Source: Achromobacter sp. Marseille-Q4962
Lineage (GTDB): Bacteria > Pseudomonadota > Gammaproteobacteria > Burkholderiales > Burkholderiaceae_B
Direction: 5' to 3'
Assembly (NCBI RefSeq): GCF_943737005.1
Contig: NZ_CALSFU010000006.1
Location: 62,001-126,000, forward strand
Length of the DNA: 64,000 bases
In this document: positions 17,345 to 27,701 of the stretch, in pieces
Position numbering within the stretch: the first letter of the stretch is position 1
Layout: every line of letters begins with the position of its first letter
The notes under the pieces: model-generated
Seen by the model: the letters and a program-made list of their open reading frames with translations, nothing else
Database searches by the model: none
Told to the model about the DNA's origin: nothing
Position numbers and translations under genes: made by a program

Positions 17345-18052
17345 ATGCTGCGAGTGACGAACCTGAAAAAACGCTTCGGCGGCCTGACCGCGCTGCAGGG
17401 CGTGGACCTGCACGTGCCGCGCCGCGCCATCCTGGGCATCATCGGCATGAACGGTTCGGGCAAGACCACGCTGCTGAATTGCATCAATGGCCTGTACGTG
17501 CCCGACGAAGGCCGCATCGAGCTGGACGGCCAGCCCATCGGCGGGCTGCCCACGCACGAAATCGCCCGCCGGGGCGTGGGCCGCACCTTCCAGGTGCCGC
17601 GCGTGTTCGCTCACCTGAGCCTGCTGGACAACCTGGACGTGGCCCAGCAGCAGACCCCGCGCTCGGCCGAGGAGCGCCAGAGCCAGTCCGAGTACTGGCT
17701 GCACAAGGTGGAGCTGTACCGCCTGCGCCACAACCATGCCGAGGAACTGTCGGGCGGGCAGCAGAAGCTGCTGGAGCTTGCGCGCATCATGGTGGCGCGG
17801 CCCAAGGTCATCCTGCTCGACGAGCCGTTCGCCGGCGTCAACCCGTCGCTGGCGCAGCTGCTGATCTCCATCATCCGCGAGGTGCCCACCGAGCACGACT
17901 GCTCGGTCGTGCTGGTGTCGCACGACCTGACGTCGATCTACCAGCTATCGCATCACATCATCGTGATGAACGAAGGCGCGATTCTCTGCGAGGGGGACGC
18001 GGACGTGGTGCGCAACGACGAGCGCGTGGTGGAAGCCTACCTGGGAGCCTGA
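17345..18052 (+). CDS. ABC transporter ATP-binding protein (LivG-like)
   Basis: A 235-residue ATPase with Walker A GMNGSGKTT near residue 36, signature ELSGGQQKLLELARIM, Walker B VILLDEPF and the switch histidine in VLVSHDLT. The FAGVNPSLAQ stretch after Walker B is typical of LivG. It powers the importer together with the LivF-like ATPase, whose gene starts four bases after this stop. Confidence 0.92.
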   Translation: MLRVTNLKKRFGGLTALQGVDLHVPRRAILGIIGMNGSGKTTLLNCINGLYVPDEGRIELDGQPIGGLPTHEIARRGVGRTFQVPRVFAHLSLLDNLDVAQQQTPRSAEERQSQSEYWLHKVELYRLRHNHAEELSGGQQKLLELARIMVARPKVILLDEPFAGVNPSLAQLLISIIREVPTEHDCSVVLVSHDLTSIYQLSHHIIVMNEGAILCEGDADVVRNDERVVEAYLGA

Positions 18053-18055
18053 GCC

Positions 18056-18799
18056 ATGAATACGCAGCCGGTACTCGCGCTGGACAACGTCACCGTGGCC
18101 TACCACGGCGACATCACCATCCTGAACGGCGTCAGCATCCAGGCGCGGCGCGGCCAGGTCACGGGCATCATCGGCCCCAACGGCGCGGGCAAGTCCACCG
18201 TGCTCAAGACGCTGTTCGGTTTCCTGCCGCTGCGCGGCGGCCGCATCACGCTGGACGGGCGCGACATCAGCCGGCAGCCCGCGCACCAGCGCGCAGAAAG
18301 CGGCGTGGCGTTCGTGCCGCAGCACCGCAGCCTGTTCGGCGAACTGTCGGTGGAAGACAACCTGCTGCTGGGCTGCTGGCCGTTCCGCCGCGACAAGGCG
18401 CGGGTGCGCAGGCGCATCGACAGCGTATACGCGCGCTTTCCCATCCTGGCCCAGAAGCGCAATGACCCCGTTTCCAGCATGAGCGGCGGCCAGCAGCGCT
18501 TCGTCGAGTTCGGCCGGGCCCTGCTCAACGAACCCGAGGTCATCCTGCTGGACGAGCCCACCGCCATGCTGGCGCCCAAGATCTCCAAGGAGCTCTACGC
18601 GCTGATCCGCGGCTTTGCCGACGAGGGCATGACCGTGGTGCTGGTGGACCAGAACGTGCGGCGCTGCGCGGAGATCTCGGACTACCTGTACATCCTGGAG
18701 CTCGGCCGCAACAAGGCCGAGGGCGGCAGGGACCAGTTCCACGAGGAAGGGGGGCTGCGCGACATGGTGGCCTCCTGGATGGACTACAAGATCGATTGA
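18056..18799 (+). CDS. ABC transporter ATP-binding protein (LivF-like)
   Basis: A 247-residue ATPase with Walker A GPNGAGKST near residue 40, signature SMSGGQQRFVEFGRAL, Walker B VILLDEPTAML and VVLVDQNVRRC, in which glutamine replaces the switch histidine as is usual for LivF. The ELSVEDNLLLG segment is also LivF-like. It is the last gene of the livM-H-G-F block and is followed by a strong hairpin. Confidence 0.92.
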   Translation: MNTQPVLALDNVTVAYHGDITILNGVSIQARRGQVTGIIGPNGAGKSTVLKTLFGFLPLRGGRITLDGRDISRQPAHQRAESGVAFVPQHRSLFGELSVEDNLLLGCWPFRRDKARVRRRIDSVYARFPILAQKRNDPVSSMSGGQQRFVEFGRALLNEPEVILLDEPTAMLAPKISKELYALIRGFADEGMTVVLVDQNVRRCAEISDYLYILELGRNKAEGGRDQFHEEGGLRDMVASWMDYKID

Positions 18800-18806
18800 G
18801 CGAGAC

Positions 18807-18832
18807 GCCCGGCGCACGAGGGTGCGCCGGGC
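18807..18832. terminator. Hairpin between convergent livF-like and chemoreceptor genes
   Basis: Perfect 11-base-pair stem GCCCGGCGCAC / GTGCGCCGGGC with loop GAGG. There is no T-tract on either side, so it may act as a bidirectional barrier or RNA 3' end instead of a classic terminator. Confidence 0.5.
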
Positions 18833-18840
18833 GCAGCGCC

Positions 18841-20703
18841 TCAGGCCGGCGCGAGGGCCGGCCGGACGGCGCCCGCTGCGGCCGGGCGCGGCGCCGGGGC
18901 CCCGGCCTGCAGCTTGAATCCGCGCACCAGCGCCGCCAGATGCGCGGCCTGTTCCTGCAGGGTCTGGGCCGCGGCGGCGGCCTCTTCCACCAGGGCCGCG
19001 TTCTGCTGTGTGGCGTTGTCCATCAGGCTCACGGCATTGCCCACTTCGGAGATGCCGGTGCGTTGCTCCTGGCTGGCGAGGTCGATCTCGCGCACGATGC
19101 CGGCAACCCGCTGCACGCTGCCCACGACCTGGTCCATGGTCGAGCCGGCCTGGCGCACCAGGGCATTGCCGCTGCGGATCTGTTCCACCGACGATTCGAT
19201 GAGCGCCTTGATTTCGCGCGCGGCGGTGGCGCTGCGCTGGGCCAGCGTGCGCACTTCTCCGGCCACCACCGCGAAGCCGCGTCCCTGCTCGCCCGCGCGC
19301 GCGGCTTCGACGGCCGCGTTGAGCGCGAGGATATTGGTCTGGAAGGCGATGCCGTCGATGACGCCGATGATGTCGAAGATCTTGCGCGCCGAGGCGTCGA
19401 TGTCTTCCATGGTGTGCACCACTCGCTGCATGACGCTGCCGCCTTCGCCCGCCACCCGCGAGGCGTCGGAAGCCAGCTGGGCCGCCTGGCTGGCGTTGTC
19501 GGCGCTGTGCTGCACCGTGGAGGTGATTTCCTCCATGGCGGCGGCGGTCTGTTCCAGCGAACTGGCCTGCTGCGCGGTGCGGTCGGAGAGATCGTGGTTG
19601 CCGCTGGCGATTTCCAGGCTGGCCTGGCGCACGGATTCGGAGGCGTGGCGGATCTCGAGCAGGATGGTGGCGATCTTGTCGGCGAAGCGGTTGAAGGCCC
19701 GGCCGATCTGGGCCAGTTCGTCCTGGCCCGCCTCGGGCAGGCGGCGGGTCAGGTCGCCGTCGCCGCTGGCGATGTCTTCCAGCGCGTGCTGCACCTGCGG
19801 CAGTCCGCGCAGCTGCCGGCGCACGGCCGCGGCGAGCAGCGCGATGGCGGCAAGCAGCGCGGCCACGGTAATGGACGCCGCGATCAGCATCATCTCGGTA
19901 ATGGGCGCGACGGCCTCGGCGCGGTCGATGGCGATGACCAGCGTCCACGGCGTGCCCGCCACCGGGCGGGCGTAGAGAAACCGGGCGGCGCCGCCGATCT
20001 CGTGCTCAAGCGAGCCCTCGGTCTGCGCCAGCCCGCGCAGCATGTCGAGGCTGAGGCCGGGGTCGATCTCCGTAACGGGCTTGAGCGCCAGCTTGGCGTC
20101 GGGATGCGCGAGAATCTGTCCCTTTTCGTCGAGCAGGAAGGCGAAGCTCTTGGGCGTGGCCTGGATGCCGGCCACCATCTTGGCCATGCTGTCCAGGAAC
20201 ATGTCCGTGCCGAACGCGGCCACGACGCGGCCGTTGCGGCGCGCCGCCTCGACGAAGCTCACGCAGAGCCTGCCGGTGGAGGCGTCGGTGTAGATGGGCG
20301 TGATGGCCGGGCCGCTGGCCTGCACCGCCTGCCGGTACCAGGGGCGCGCGGTGCCGTCGTAGCCTTCGGGCATGGCATGGTTGAACACGATGCGCTTGTC
20401 GGCGTAGACGATGTAGGCGTCGTCGAAGCCGCCGGCCTGCTTGGCGGCCGCGGCCATGAGATGGGCCTGTTCATCGGGCTGGTCGACGGCCAGGTTCAGC
20501 GAGGAGGTGATGCGCTGCTTGTCGCGCACCCAGGCGGCCAGTTCGCTGGCGTGGTTCTGGGCGATCTGGCCGATGCCGTGGTCGAGCTGGGCATAGGTGT
20601 TGCGGCGCGCGACCCACAGCGTGGCGAGCGACAGGGACAGCATGGAAAGAATGGTGATCGCCACGCAGATGACGACGAGGCGGTTGCGGATGGATTTGAG
20701 CAT
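18841..20703 (-). CDS. Methyl-accepting chemotaxis protein
   Basis: A 620-residue chemoreceptor. A transmembrane helix at about residues 9-30 precedes a long periplasmic Cache-type sensor ([20 protein letters not shown] and [18 protein letters not shown] are dCache-like). A second membrane helix near 275-300 ([21 protein letters not shown]) leads into a HAMP domain and then the signalling domain. The highly conserved hairpin tip reads [25 protein letters not shown]. The protein ends in an Ala/Pro-rich tail with no NWETF-like CheR-binding pentapeptide. The ligand is unknown; dCache receptors often sense amino acids or carboxylates. Confidence 0.92.
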   Translation of the reverse strand: MLKSIRNRLVVICVAITILSMLSLSLATLWVARRNTYAQLDHGIGQIAQNHASELAAWVRDKQRITSSLNLAVDQPDEQAHLMAAAAKQAGGFDDAYIVYADKRIVFNHAMPEGYDGTARPWYRQAVQASGPAITPIYTDASTGRLCVSFVEAARRNGRVVAAFGTDMFLDSMAKMVAGIQATPKSFAFLLDEKGQILAHPDAKLALKPVTEIDPGLSLDMLRGLAQTEGSLEHEIGGAARFLYARPVAGTPWTLVIAIDRAEAVAPITEMMLIAASITVAALLAAIALLAAAVRRQLRGLPQVQHALEDIASGDGDLTRRLPEAGQDELAQIGRAFNRFADKIATILLEIRHASESVRQASLEIASGNHDLSDRTAQQASSLEQTAAAMEEITSTVQHSADNASQAAQLASDASRVAGEGGSVMQRVVHTMEDIDASARKIFDIIGVIDGIAFQTNILALNAAVEAARAGEQGRGFAVVAGEVRTLAQRSATAAREIKALIESSVEQIRSGNALVRQAGSTMDQVVGSVQRVAGIVREIDLASQEQRTGISEVGNAVSLMDNATQQNAALVEEAAAAAQTLQEQAAHLAALVRGFKLQAGAPAPRPAAAGAVRPALAPA

Positions 20704-20861
20704 GGGCGCTCCCTTCGGGGTCGTGACAGGCGCGCCAGACGGCGCGACCGCCAGCGTAGTGGGCCGGCGCGGCTTGCAGCGGGCCGATCAGCGCGGCTGG
20801 CGGCCCCGATTTCGCCCGTTTGGCGGCCGCAAGGGAGCAAGAAAAACGGGGCCGGTTCGGA

Positions 20862-21971
20862 TCAGAGCCTGACGCGTTCCCGCAGCGCCCGTTTGATGAA
20901 AGCGATGTCGATGTCCTGCCCCGGATGGCGCAGGCAGAAGTCATAAAGCACCGTCACGTAGGCGTTGCCCAGCAGCTTGGTGATGGCGGCCGCCGTGGTG
21001 GCGGCGATGGTGCCGCCCACCGCGCTGCCCGCGCCGGGAATCAGCTTGAGCAGGCCCGACACCACCGAGCGGCCCGCCAGCGTGGCGGCCGAACTGCCCA
21101 GGGTGGAGGTCACCAGCGTGGTGAGGGCGGCGGTGCTGATCTCCATGCCGAAGGTGATGCCGATCTTGGCGATCATGCCGACCTGGATGGGCACCAGCGC
21201 GAAAGCGTCCGAAAAAGGAATGGGCGCGGCGGCGGCCGAGGCGGCCAGGCCCGCGGCGACGTTCACTTCGATCTCAGCCCGCTTTTTTTTTACTTCCAGG
21301 GCCTGCTTGTTGCGGGTGGAGAGCGCATTGGCGTAGGCGCGCTGCTGGGCTTCCGGGATGTACTGCGCCGTGACTTCGATGAGCCGGTCCAGGCCCATGG
21401 GTGGAAGCTCGGCCTGCAGCTCGTCTATCCATTCGGGCAGCGCGCGCACCGCCACCACGTCCTTGGCGCGCGGCAGCAGGGCGCGCGCGGTGTCGGCGAA
21501 GGGCGTATTGCGGCGCGCCTTGGTGAGAATGGCGATGACCGGGATGCCGGCATCGGCCAGCATGCCGCACAGCTCGATCTCGGCGTCTTCGACGCGGTGT
21601 ACGCTGTCCTGGATGCAGAGCCAGGCCACGTGCAGGTGGCGGTCCTGGTCGGCGCTGGCGGCCCGCTCGCGGATGAGCGCCGCCAGTTCGGCGCGGGAGC
21701 GCCCGTAGTCGCCGACCTCCAGGCCGCGCGTGTCGATGATGGTCAGCGGATGGCCGGGCCGGGTGTATTCCTGCGTGGTCTGGGTGACCGGCTTGCCGGC
21801 GCCGGTGCGGGCAAGTTCGCCGCGGAACACCGCGTTGATGAGCGTGCTCTTGCCCACGCCGGTCTTGCCCGCCACCAGGATGTTCACGCGGCCGGCGCCT
21901 TGCGTGGCGGTGCGGATGGCATCGGCCACGGCGTCCTGCAGCGGGCCGGTAGTGTTGGGGGCGGCGGTCAT
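20862..21971 (-). CDS. Ras-like GTPase with C-terminal DUF697-type region
   Basis: A 369-residue protein. The GTPase domain (about 20-190) shows the P-loop GKTGVGKSTLIN, G3 DTRGLEVGDYG and G4 LTKARRN, where the usual NKxD is replaced by TKAR. A charged segment (ALEVKKKRAEIEV) precedes a hydrophobic, Ala/Gly-rich C-terminal region resembling DUF697/YcjF-like membrane-associated helices. The run of A on the minus strand (T8 at about 21285-21292) encodes the KKK. Start at 21971 gives the normal length. Related proteins act at membranes, but no function is assigned. It stands alone between the chemoreceptor and LysR genes. Confidence 0.8.
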   Translation of the reverse strand: MTAAPNTTGPLQDAVADAIRTATQGAGRVNILVAGKTGVGKSTLINAVFRGELARTGAGKPVTQTTQEYTRPGHPLTIIDTRGLEVGDYGRSRAELAALIRERAASADQDRHLHVAWLCIQDSVHRVEDAEIELCGMLADAGIPVIAILTKARRNTPFADTARALLPRAKDVVAVRALPEWIDELQAELPPMGLDRLIEVTAQYIPEAQQRAYANALSTRNKQALEVKKKRAEIEVNVAAGLAASAAAAPIPFSDAFALVPIQVGMIAKIGITFGMEISTAALTTLVTSTLGSSAATLAGRSVVSGLLKLIPGAGSAVGGTIAATTAAAITKLLGNAYVTVLYDFCLRHPGQDIDIAFIKRALRERVRL

Positions 21972-22012
21972 GAGGGCGGCGAAGATTAGGAATGTTCCGA
22001 TTCTAGCCGTGT

Positions 22013-22924
22013 TCACACGGCGTCCGGCGGGGTCGCGGCTGCGCGCAGGTCTTCCAGGAACGCCGCGGTGATGTCGTCCAGCAGGGCGCGGCGGCGCGCC
22101 ACGAGGCTGATCTCCACGTCGTAGCGGAAGCGCCCGGGATCCAGCGCGTGCAGCAGCCCCGATTCGACATAGGGCGCCGCGTAGTGTTCCGGCAGATAGC
22201 CCAGGTGCGCGCCGGAAAGAATCAGGATGGCGGCGGCTTCCATGTTGTCCGCCTCCGACGTGACGCGCAGCGGCCGCGCCGCGTGCGGCGCCTCGGGCAG
22301 GGGATAGGTGCGCCAGGTCCAGTCGGCGGCCGCGGCCTCCTCGGCGGTGACCCGCCCGGCCCGCGCCGCCAGCGGGTGCGCGGCGCCGCAATAGGCGACC
22401 TGCCGCTCCGTGAACAGCGGCGTGTAGTCGAGGGTGGGCACGCGGTGCAGGAAATAGCCCAGCGCCACCTGGATGTCGTTCCTGAGCAGCATTTCTTCCA
22501 GCTCGCGCGGACCGCGCAGCACCACGGACAGGCGCACCGCTTCGTCGCGCCGCCGGAAGCGCTGGATGGCGCGCGCGATGCGCGCGTTCTGCGCCAGGGT
22601 GGCGTTGCCGATGAGGCCGAGCTTCAGCCTGCCCACCAGCTGGCGGTGCATGTTGCGGGCCTCGGCCCCGAAATCGTCCAGGGCGGCCAGGGTGCGCCGC
22701 GCCAGGGCCGCGAAGCGCTGGCCGCGCGCGTTGAGCCGGAAGCCGCCGCGTCCGCGTTCGCACAGGCGGTAGCCGAGCCGGGTTTCCAGCGTGGCGAGCT
22801 GGCTGCTGATGGTGGACTGCCCCACGCCCAGCAGCTCTTGCGCAGCCGAGATGCCGCCGGCGTCGACGATGGCCAGGAAAACGCGGATCAGGCGCAGGTC
22901 CAGGTCGGAAACGGTGGAGAGCAT
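22013..22924 (-). CDS. LysR-family transcriptional regulator
   Basis: A 303-residue regulator with helix-turn-helix DAGGISAAQELLGVGQSTIS at about residues 22-42 and a C-terminal effector domain (GRLKLGLIGNATLAQNARIA onward). It is divergent from the symporter and ureohydrolase genes at 23188-25681. An exact 8-base inverted repeat lies just upstream of its start, so it likely controls uptake and hydrolysis of a guanidino compound. The open frame extends upstream but has no regulator-like sequence there; ATG 22924 gives the standard length. Confidence 0.9.
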   Translation of the reverse strand: MLSTVSDLDLRLIRVFLAIVDAGGISAAQELLGVGQSTISSQLATLETRLGYRLCERGRGGFRLNARGQRFAALARRTLAALDDFGAEARNMHRQLVGRLKLGLIGNATLAQNARIARAIQRFRRRDEAVRLSVVLRGPRELEEMLLRNDIQVALGYFLHRVPTLDYTPLFTERQVAYCGAAHPLAARAGRVTAEEAAAADWTWRTYPLPEAPHAARPLRVTSEADNMEAAAILILSGAHLGYLPEHYAAPYVESGLLHALDPGRFRYDVEISLVARRRALLDDITAAFLEDLRAAATPPDAV

Positions 22925-22940
22925 AGGGTTATCACTCAAT

Positions 22941-22964
22941 AAACATTGGTCTGAATCAATGTTT
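22941..22964. promoter_or_regulatory. Inverted repeat upstream of lysR, probable operator
   Basis: AAACATTG (22941-22948) and CAATGTTT (22957-22964) are exact inverted repeats separated by eight bases, 17 bases upstream of the lysR start. The remainder of the 263-base gap to the symporter gene shows no further clear structure. Confidence 0.6.
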
Positions 22965-23187
22965 GTCGCATGGATTCGATATGGAACGCGGACACCGCGC
23001 TTTCTATTATTCACCGGCCCGCGCCGTTCGATTCCGGTCGGCGCGGGCGATTCGTAATCGTCCACATCCGGGCCCCCGGGACGGCGCTGCGCCAGATTCA
23101 CTTTCATGCGCTTCACCGTATCGGCCACGGAAGGTGGCGCGGACCTCGCCGCCGGCGCGGCCCGCATCGACCAGAAGGGGAAGAGAC

Positions 23188-24612
23188 ATGATTCTGGATA
23201 CCGGCGTGGTCGCGGCGTACTTCGCGGCAATGCTGCTGCTCGGGTGGTACGGCATGCGGCGCGCCCGCACGCAGGAAGACTTTCTGGTGGCGGGGCGCAA
23301 CCTGGGGCCGGCCTTCTACATGGGCACCATGGCGGCCACGGTGCTGGGCGGCGCGAGCACCGTGGGCACGGTCAGGCTGGGCTATGTGTACGGCATCTCG
23401 GGTTTCTGGCTGTGCGCGGCGCTGGGCGCGGGCATCATCGTGCTCAACCTGCTGCTGGCCAAGCCGCTGATGCGGCTGCGCATCTACACGGTGACGCAGG
23501 TGCTGGAGCAGCGCTACAACGCGAACGCCAAGCGGGTGAGCGCCCTGGTCATGATGGCGTATGCGCTGATGCTGGCGGCCACCTCCGTCATCGCCATCGG
23601 CACCGTCATGCAGGTGATGTTCGACCTGCCGTTCTGGCTGGCGGTGCTGGCCGGCGGCGGCGTGGTGGTGGTGTATTCGGCCGTGGGCGGCATGTGGTCG
23701 CTGACGCTGACGGACATCGTGCAGTTTCTCATCAAGACCGTGGGCCTCATGTTCGTGCTGCTGCCCATCTGCCTGCACCGCGCGGGCGGCTGGGACGCGC
23801 TGGTGGCGCGCCTGCCCGCTTCCAGCTTCGAGCTGACCCATATCGGTATGGGCACGATCGTCACCTACTTCATGGTGTATTTCCTGGGCATCCTGATCGG
23901 CCAGGAGATATGGCAGCGCGTGTTCACCGCCCGCAGCGCGCGCGTGGCGCAGGCGGCCGGCACGGCGGCGGGGGTGTACTGCATCGTTTACGGACTGGTG
24001 GGCGCGGCCATCGGCATGTCGGCCCGCGTGCTGCTGCCCGAGCTCGACAACCCCAACAATGCGTTCGCCGCCATGGTGCGCGCGGGCCTGCCTGAGGGCC
24101 TGCGCGGCCTGGTCATGGCCGCCGCGCTGGCGGCCATGATGTCCACCGCCAGCGCGGCCATGCTGGCCGTGGCCACGGTGCTGGCCGAAGACCTGCTGCC
24201 GGCGCTGCGGGGCGGGCGGCGCTTCGAGAGCCTGCGCGCGCACCGGGGCTTCACGCTGCTGGCCGGCTGCGCCACGCTGGGCATCGCGCTGGCGGTGGAC
24301 GACGTGCTGAGCGCGCTGACCTGCGCCTACAACCTGCTGGTCGGCGGCATGCTGGTGCCGCTGCTGGGAGCCATCTACTGGCGCCGCGCCACCACGGCGG
24401 CGGCCATCTGGGCCATGGTGCTGGGTTGCGCGGCCGCCTTGTTCTTCATGGCGCGCGACGGCCTGGACGCCAATACGCCCATCTACGCCAGCCTGGCGGT
24501 CAGTCTGGCGAGCTTCGCGCTCATCAGCCTGCTGGGGCGGGAGCAGCCGGCCGGCGCGTCCGCCGCCGGCCAGGCGCTGGCATCCGGGCCGCGCGCCGGC
24601 CCATTCCAATGA
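23188..24612 (+). CDS. Sodium:solute symporter (SSS family)
   Basis: A 474-residue membrane protein with about 12-13 hydrophobic segments and the SSS-family pattern: YGMRRARTQEDFLVAGRNLG near residue 20, AATVLGGASTVGTV in the core, and GLVMAAALAAMMSTASAAMLA, the conserved sodium-site helix. It imports an organic solute with Na+. The ATG at 23188 follows GGGGAAGAGAC and gives a membrane-compatible N-terminus. It is 10 bases upstream of the ureohydrolase gene and presumably supplies its substrate. Confidence 0.9.
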   Translation: MILDTGVVAAYFAAMLLLGWYGMRRARTQEDFLVAGRNLGPAFYMGTMAATVLGGASTVGTVRLGYVYGISGFWLCAALGAGIIVLNLLLAKPLMRLRIYTVTQVLEQRYNANAKRVSALVMMAYALMLAATSVIAIGTVMQVMFDLPFWLAVLAGGGVVVVYSAVGGMWSLTLTDIVQFLIKTVGLMFVLLPICLHRAGGWDALVARLPASSFELTHIGMGTIVTYFMVYFLGILIGQEIWQRVFTARSARVAQAAGTAAGVYCIVYGLVGAAIGMSARVLLPELDNPNNAFAAMVRAGLPEGLRGLVMAAALAAMMSTASAAMLAVATVLAEDLLPALRGGRRFESLRAHRGFTLLAGCATLGIALAVDDVLSALTCAYNLLVGGMLVPLLGAIYWRRATTAAAIWAMVLGCAAALFFMARDGLDANTPIYASLAVSLASFALISLLGREQPAGASAAGQALASGPRAGPFQ

Positions 24613-24622
24613 AGGAGCTGTC

Positions 24623-25681
24623 ATGGCATTCACCCCCGAGAAACTGGCCAAGCTGCGCGCGCGGTTCGGCGGCGAGAACGAAGCCGTCATCCACGATCCG
24701 CATTTCCGTGCGGTGGCGGCCGACGTCATCGGTCCGGACGGTACGCGCAGCGCGCCCTACGCCGGCCTGCCCACGCTGCTCGGCGCGCCGGCGCGCGCGG
24801 TGTCCTGGGACGCGCCCGACTTCGCGGACCTGCAGGTGGCGCTGCTTGGCGTACCCATGGACCTGGGCGCGAGCAATCGCAGCGGCTGTCGCTTCGGCCC
24901 GCGCGCGCTGCGCGCCATCGAGCGCATCGGCCCCTACAACCACGCGCTGCGATGCGCGCCCACGCGCGAGTTGCGGGTGGCCGACATCGGCGACGTGCCC
25001 ATGCGCAGCCGCTACAGCCTGGAGCAGTCGCACGAAGACATAGAAGCCGCCTATGCGCGCCTGGCGCGCGCCGGCGTGATGCCGCTGTCCGTGGGAGGCG
25101 ACCACTCCATCACCCGGCCCATTCTGCGCGCGCTCGGCCGGGACCGGCCCCTGGCGCTGGTGCATTTCGATGCGCATTGCGATACGGGCGGGCCGTTCGA
25201 CGGCACGCGCTTTCACCATGGCGGCCCGTTCCGGCAGGCCGTGCTGGATGGCGTGCTGGACCCGACCCGCACCATCCAGATCGGCATCCGCGGCGCGGCG
25301 GAGTACCTGTGGGAGTTTTCATACGCCTCGGGCATGACGGTGGTGCATGCGGAAGACATTCCACGCCTGGGCGTGGACGCCGTCGTGGCGAAGGCGCGCG
25401 AGGTGGTGGGCGATGCGCCGGTGTACGTGAGTTTCGACATCGACTGCCTGGACCCGGCGTACGCGCCGGGCACCGGCACGCCGGAGGTGGGCGGCGTCAC
25501 GGCCCGGGAGGCCCTGGCCATGCTGCGCGGCCTGGCGGGCATGGACATCGTGGGCGGCGACGTGGTGGAGGTCGCGCCCGCCTACGACGCCACGGCCAAC
25601 ACCGCGCACGCGGGGGCGCAGATCCTGTTCGAGATACTGAGCCTGATGTGCGTGCGGCTTCGCGGGGCCGCGCGCGCCTGA
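24623..25681 (+). CDS. Agmatinase/guanidinobutyrase-family ureohydrolase
   Basis: A 352-residue manganese enzyme of the arginase superfamily that releases urea from a guanidino compound. Metal-binding motifs are GGDHSIT, HFDAHCDTGG and SFDIDCLDPAYAPGTGTPEVGG. The length and N-terminal extension (PYAGLPTLLGAP) fit the agmatinase/guanidinobutyrase group better than arginase. The exact substrate cannot be told apart by eye. It probably forms an operon with the symporter under the divergent LysR regulator. Confidence 0.88.
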   Translation: MAFTPEKLAKLRARFGGENEAVIHDPHFRAVAADVIGPDGTRSAPYAGLPTLLGAPARAVSWDAPDFADLQVALLGVPMDLGASNRSGCRFGPRALRAIERIGPYNHALRCAPTRELRVADIGDVPMRSRYSLEQSHEDIEAAYARLARAGVMPLSVGGDHSITRPILRALGRDRPLALVHFDAHCDTGGPFDGTRFHHGGPFRQAVLDGVLDPTRTIQIGIRGAAEYLWEFSYASGMTVVHAEDIPRLGVDAVVAKAREVVGDAPVYVSFDIDCLDPAYAPGTGTPEVGGVTAREALAMLRGLAGMDIVGGDVVEVAPAYDATANTAHAGAQILFEILSLMCVRLRGAARA

Positions 25682-25697
25682 GGACGCGGCCGGCGGC

Positions 25698-26132
25698 TCA
25701 GCGCCGCAGCGCCAGCAGCAGCACGCCGGCCGCCACCAGCGCGATGCCGGCCCAGTCCTTCGGCGCGGGGCGCTCGCCCAGGAAGGCCACGGCAAAGAGC
25801 GCGACGAGCACCACGCTGAGCTTGTCGATGGGCGCTACCTTGGATGCCTCGCCCAGCTGCAGCGCGCGGAAATAGCAGACCCAGGACGCACCCGTGGCCA
25901 GCGCCGACAGCCCGAGAAAGGTCCAGGTGCGTCCGGAGAGGGCGAGGGGGTTGCTCCACTTGCCGGTGGCGGCGATGAAGGCCGCCAGCACGAACAGAAT
26001 GATGAAGGTGCGGATCAGGGTGGCGAGGTCGGCATCGACGCCCTCGATGCCGATCTTGGCGAAGATGGCGGTCAGGGCGGCGAAGACCGCCGACAGCGCG
26101 GCCCAGAGCACCCAGCTGGCGGAGCTTTCCAT
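25698..26132 (-). CDS. Small EamA/DMT-superfamily transporter
   Basis: A 144-residue membrane protein with five hydrophobic helices, one EamA repeat (SAVFAALTAIFAKIGIEGVDADLATLIRT in two blocks). This is about half the length of ordinary ten-helix DMT exporters, so it should work as a dimer. The C-terminus reads GERPAPKDWAGIALVAAGVLLLA, a typical EamA ending. It follows frmA on the same strand after 23 bases and may be cotranscribed with the formaldehyde-response genes. Substrate unknown. Confidence 0.83.
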   Translation of the reverse strand: MESSASWVLWAALSAVFAALTAIFAKIGIEGVDADLATLIRTFIILFVLAAFIAATGKWSNPLALSGRTWTFLGLSALATGASWVCYFRALQLGEASKVAPIDKLSVVLVALFAVAFLGERPAPKDWAGIALVAAGVLLLALRR

Positions 26133-26155
26133 GAGGCGGTTCCCGGCGGATGGCG

Positions 26156-27575
<1,420 letters not shown>

Positions 27576-27587
27576 GGCGATCTCCCT

Positions 27588-27608
27588 GTATACAGGGGGG
27601 GAGTATAC
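27588..27608. promoter_or_regulatory. FrmR operator: GTATAC repeats around a G7 tract
   Basis: GTATAC (27588-27593) and GTATAC (27603-27608) flank a run of seven G residues (27595-27601). A G-tract flanked by AT-rich inverted sequence is the known operator form for CsoR/RcnR/FrmR repressors. It begins 13 bases upstream of the frmR start codon. Confidence 0.75.
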
Positions 27609-27643
27609 GGAAGGCGCGCGCCCGGGTCCAGGCGGAGCGGCGG

Positions 27644-27655
27644 TTGTCTGTACAT
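27644..27655. promoter_or_regulatory. Putative HutC operator and promoter of hutCD
   Basis: TTGTCTGTACAT matches the TTGTATATACAA box in front of hutU at nine of twelve positions. A perfect -10 hexamer TATAAT follows at 27661-27666, ahead of hutC. This suggests autorepression by HutC. Confidence 0.5.
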
Positions 27656-27701
27656 ATCTCTATAATTCAAGCCCTCCGCGTCCGATAGGTAGAGGATTCC
27701 C

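Noticed and set aside
15349-17586. 745-residue His/Gln-rich open frame on the minus strand
   Set aside because: Antisense to the LivM- and LivH-like permease genes; composition is typical of reverse-frame artefacts.
27588-27608. GTATAC repeats before frmR as part of the HDO-cluster regulon
   Set aside because: The central G7 tract and position fit an FrmR operator, and the flanking bases differ from the GTATACAATG boxes.
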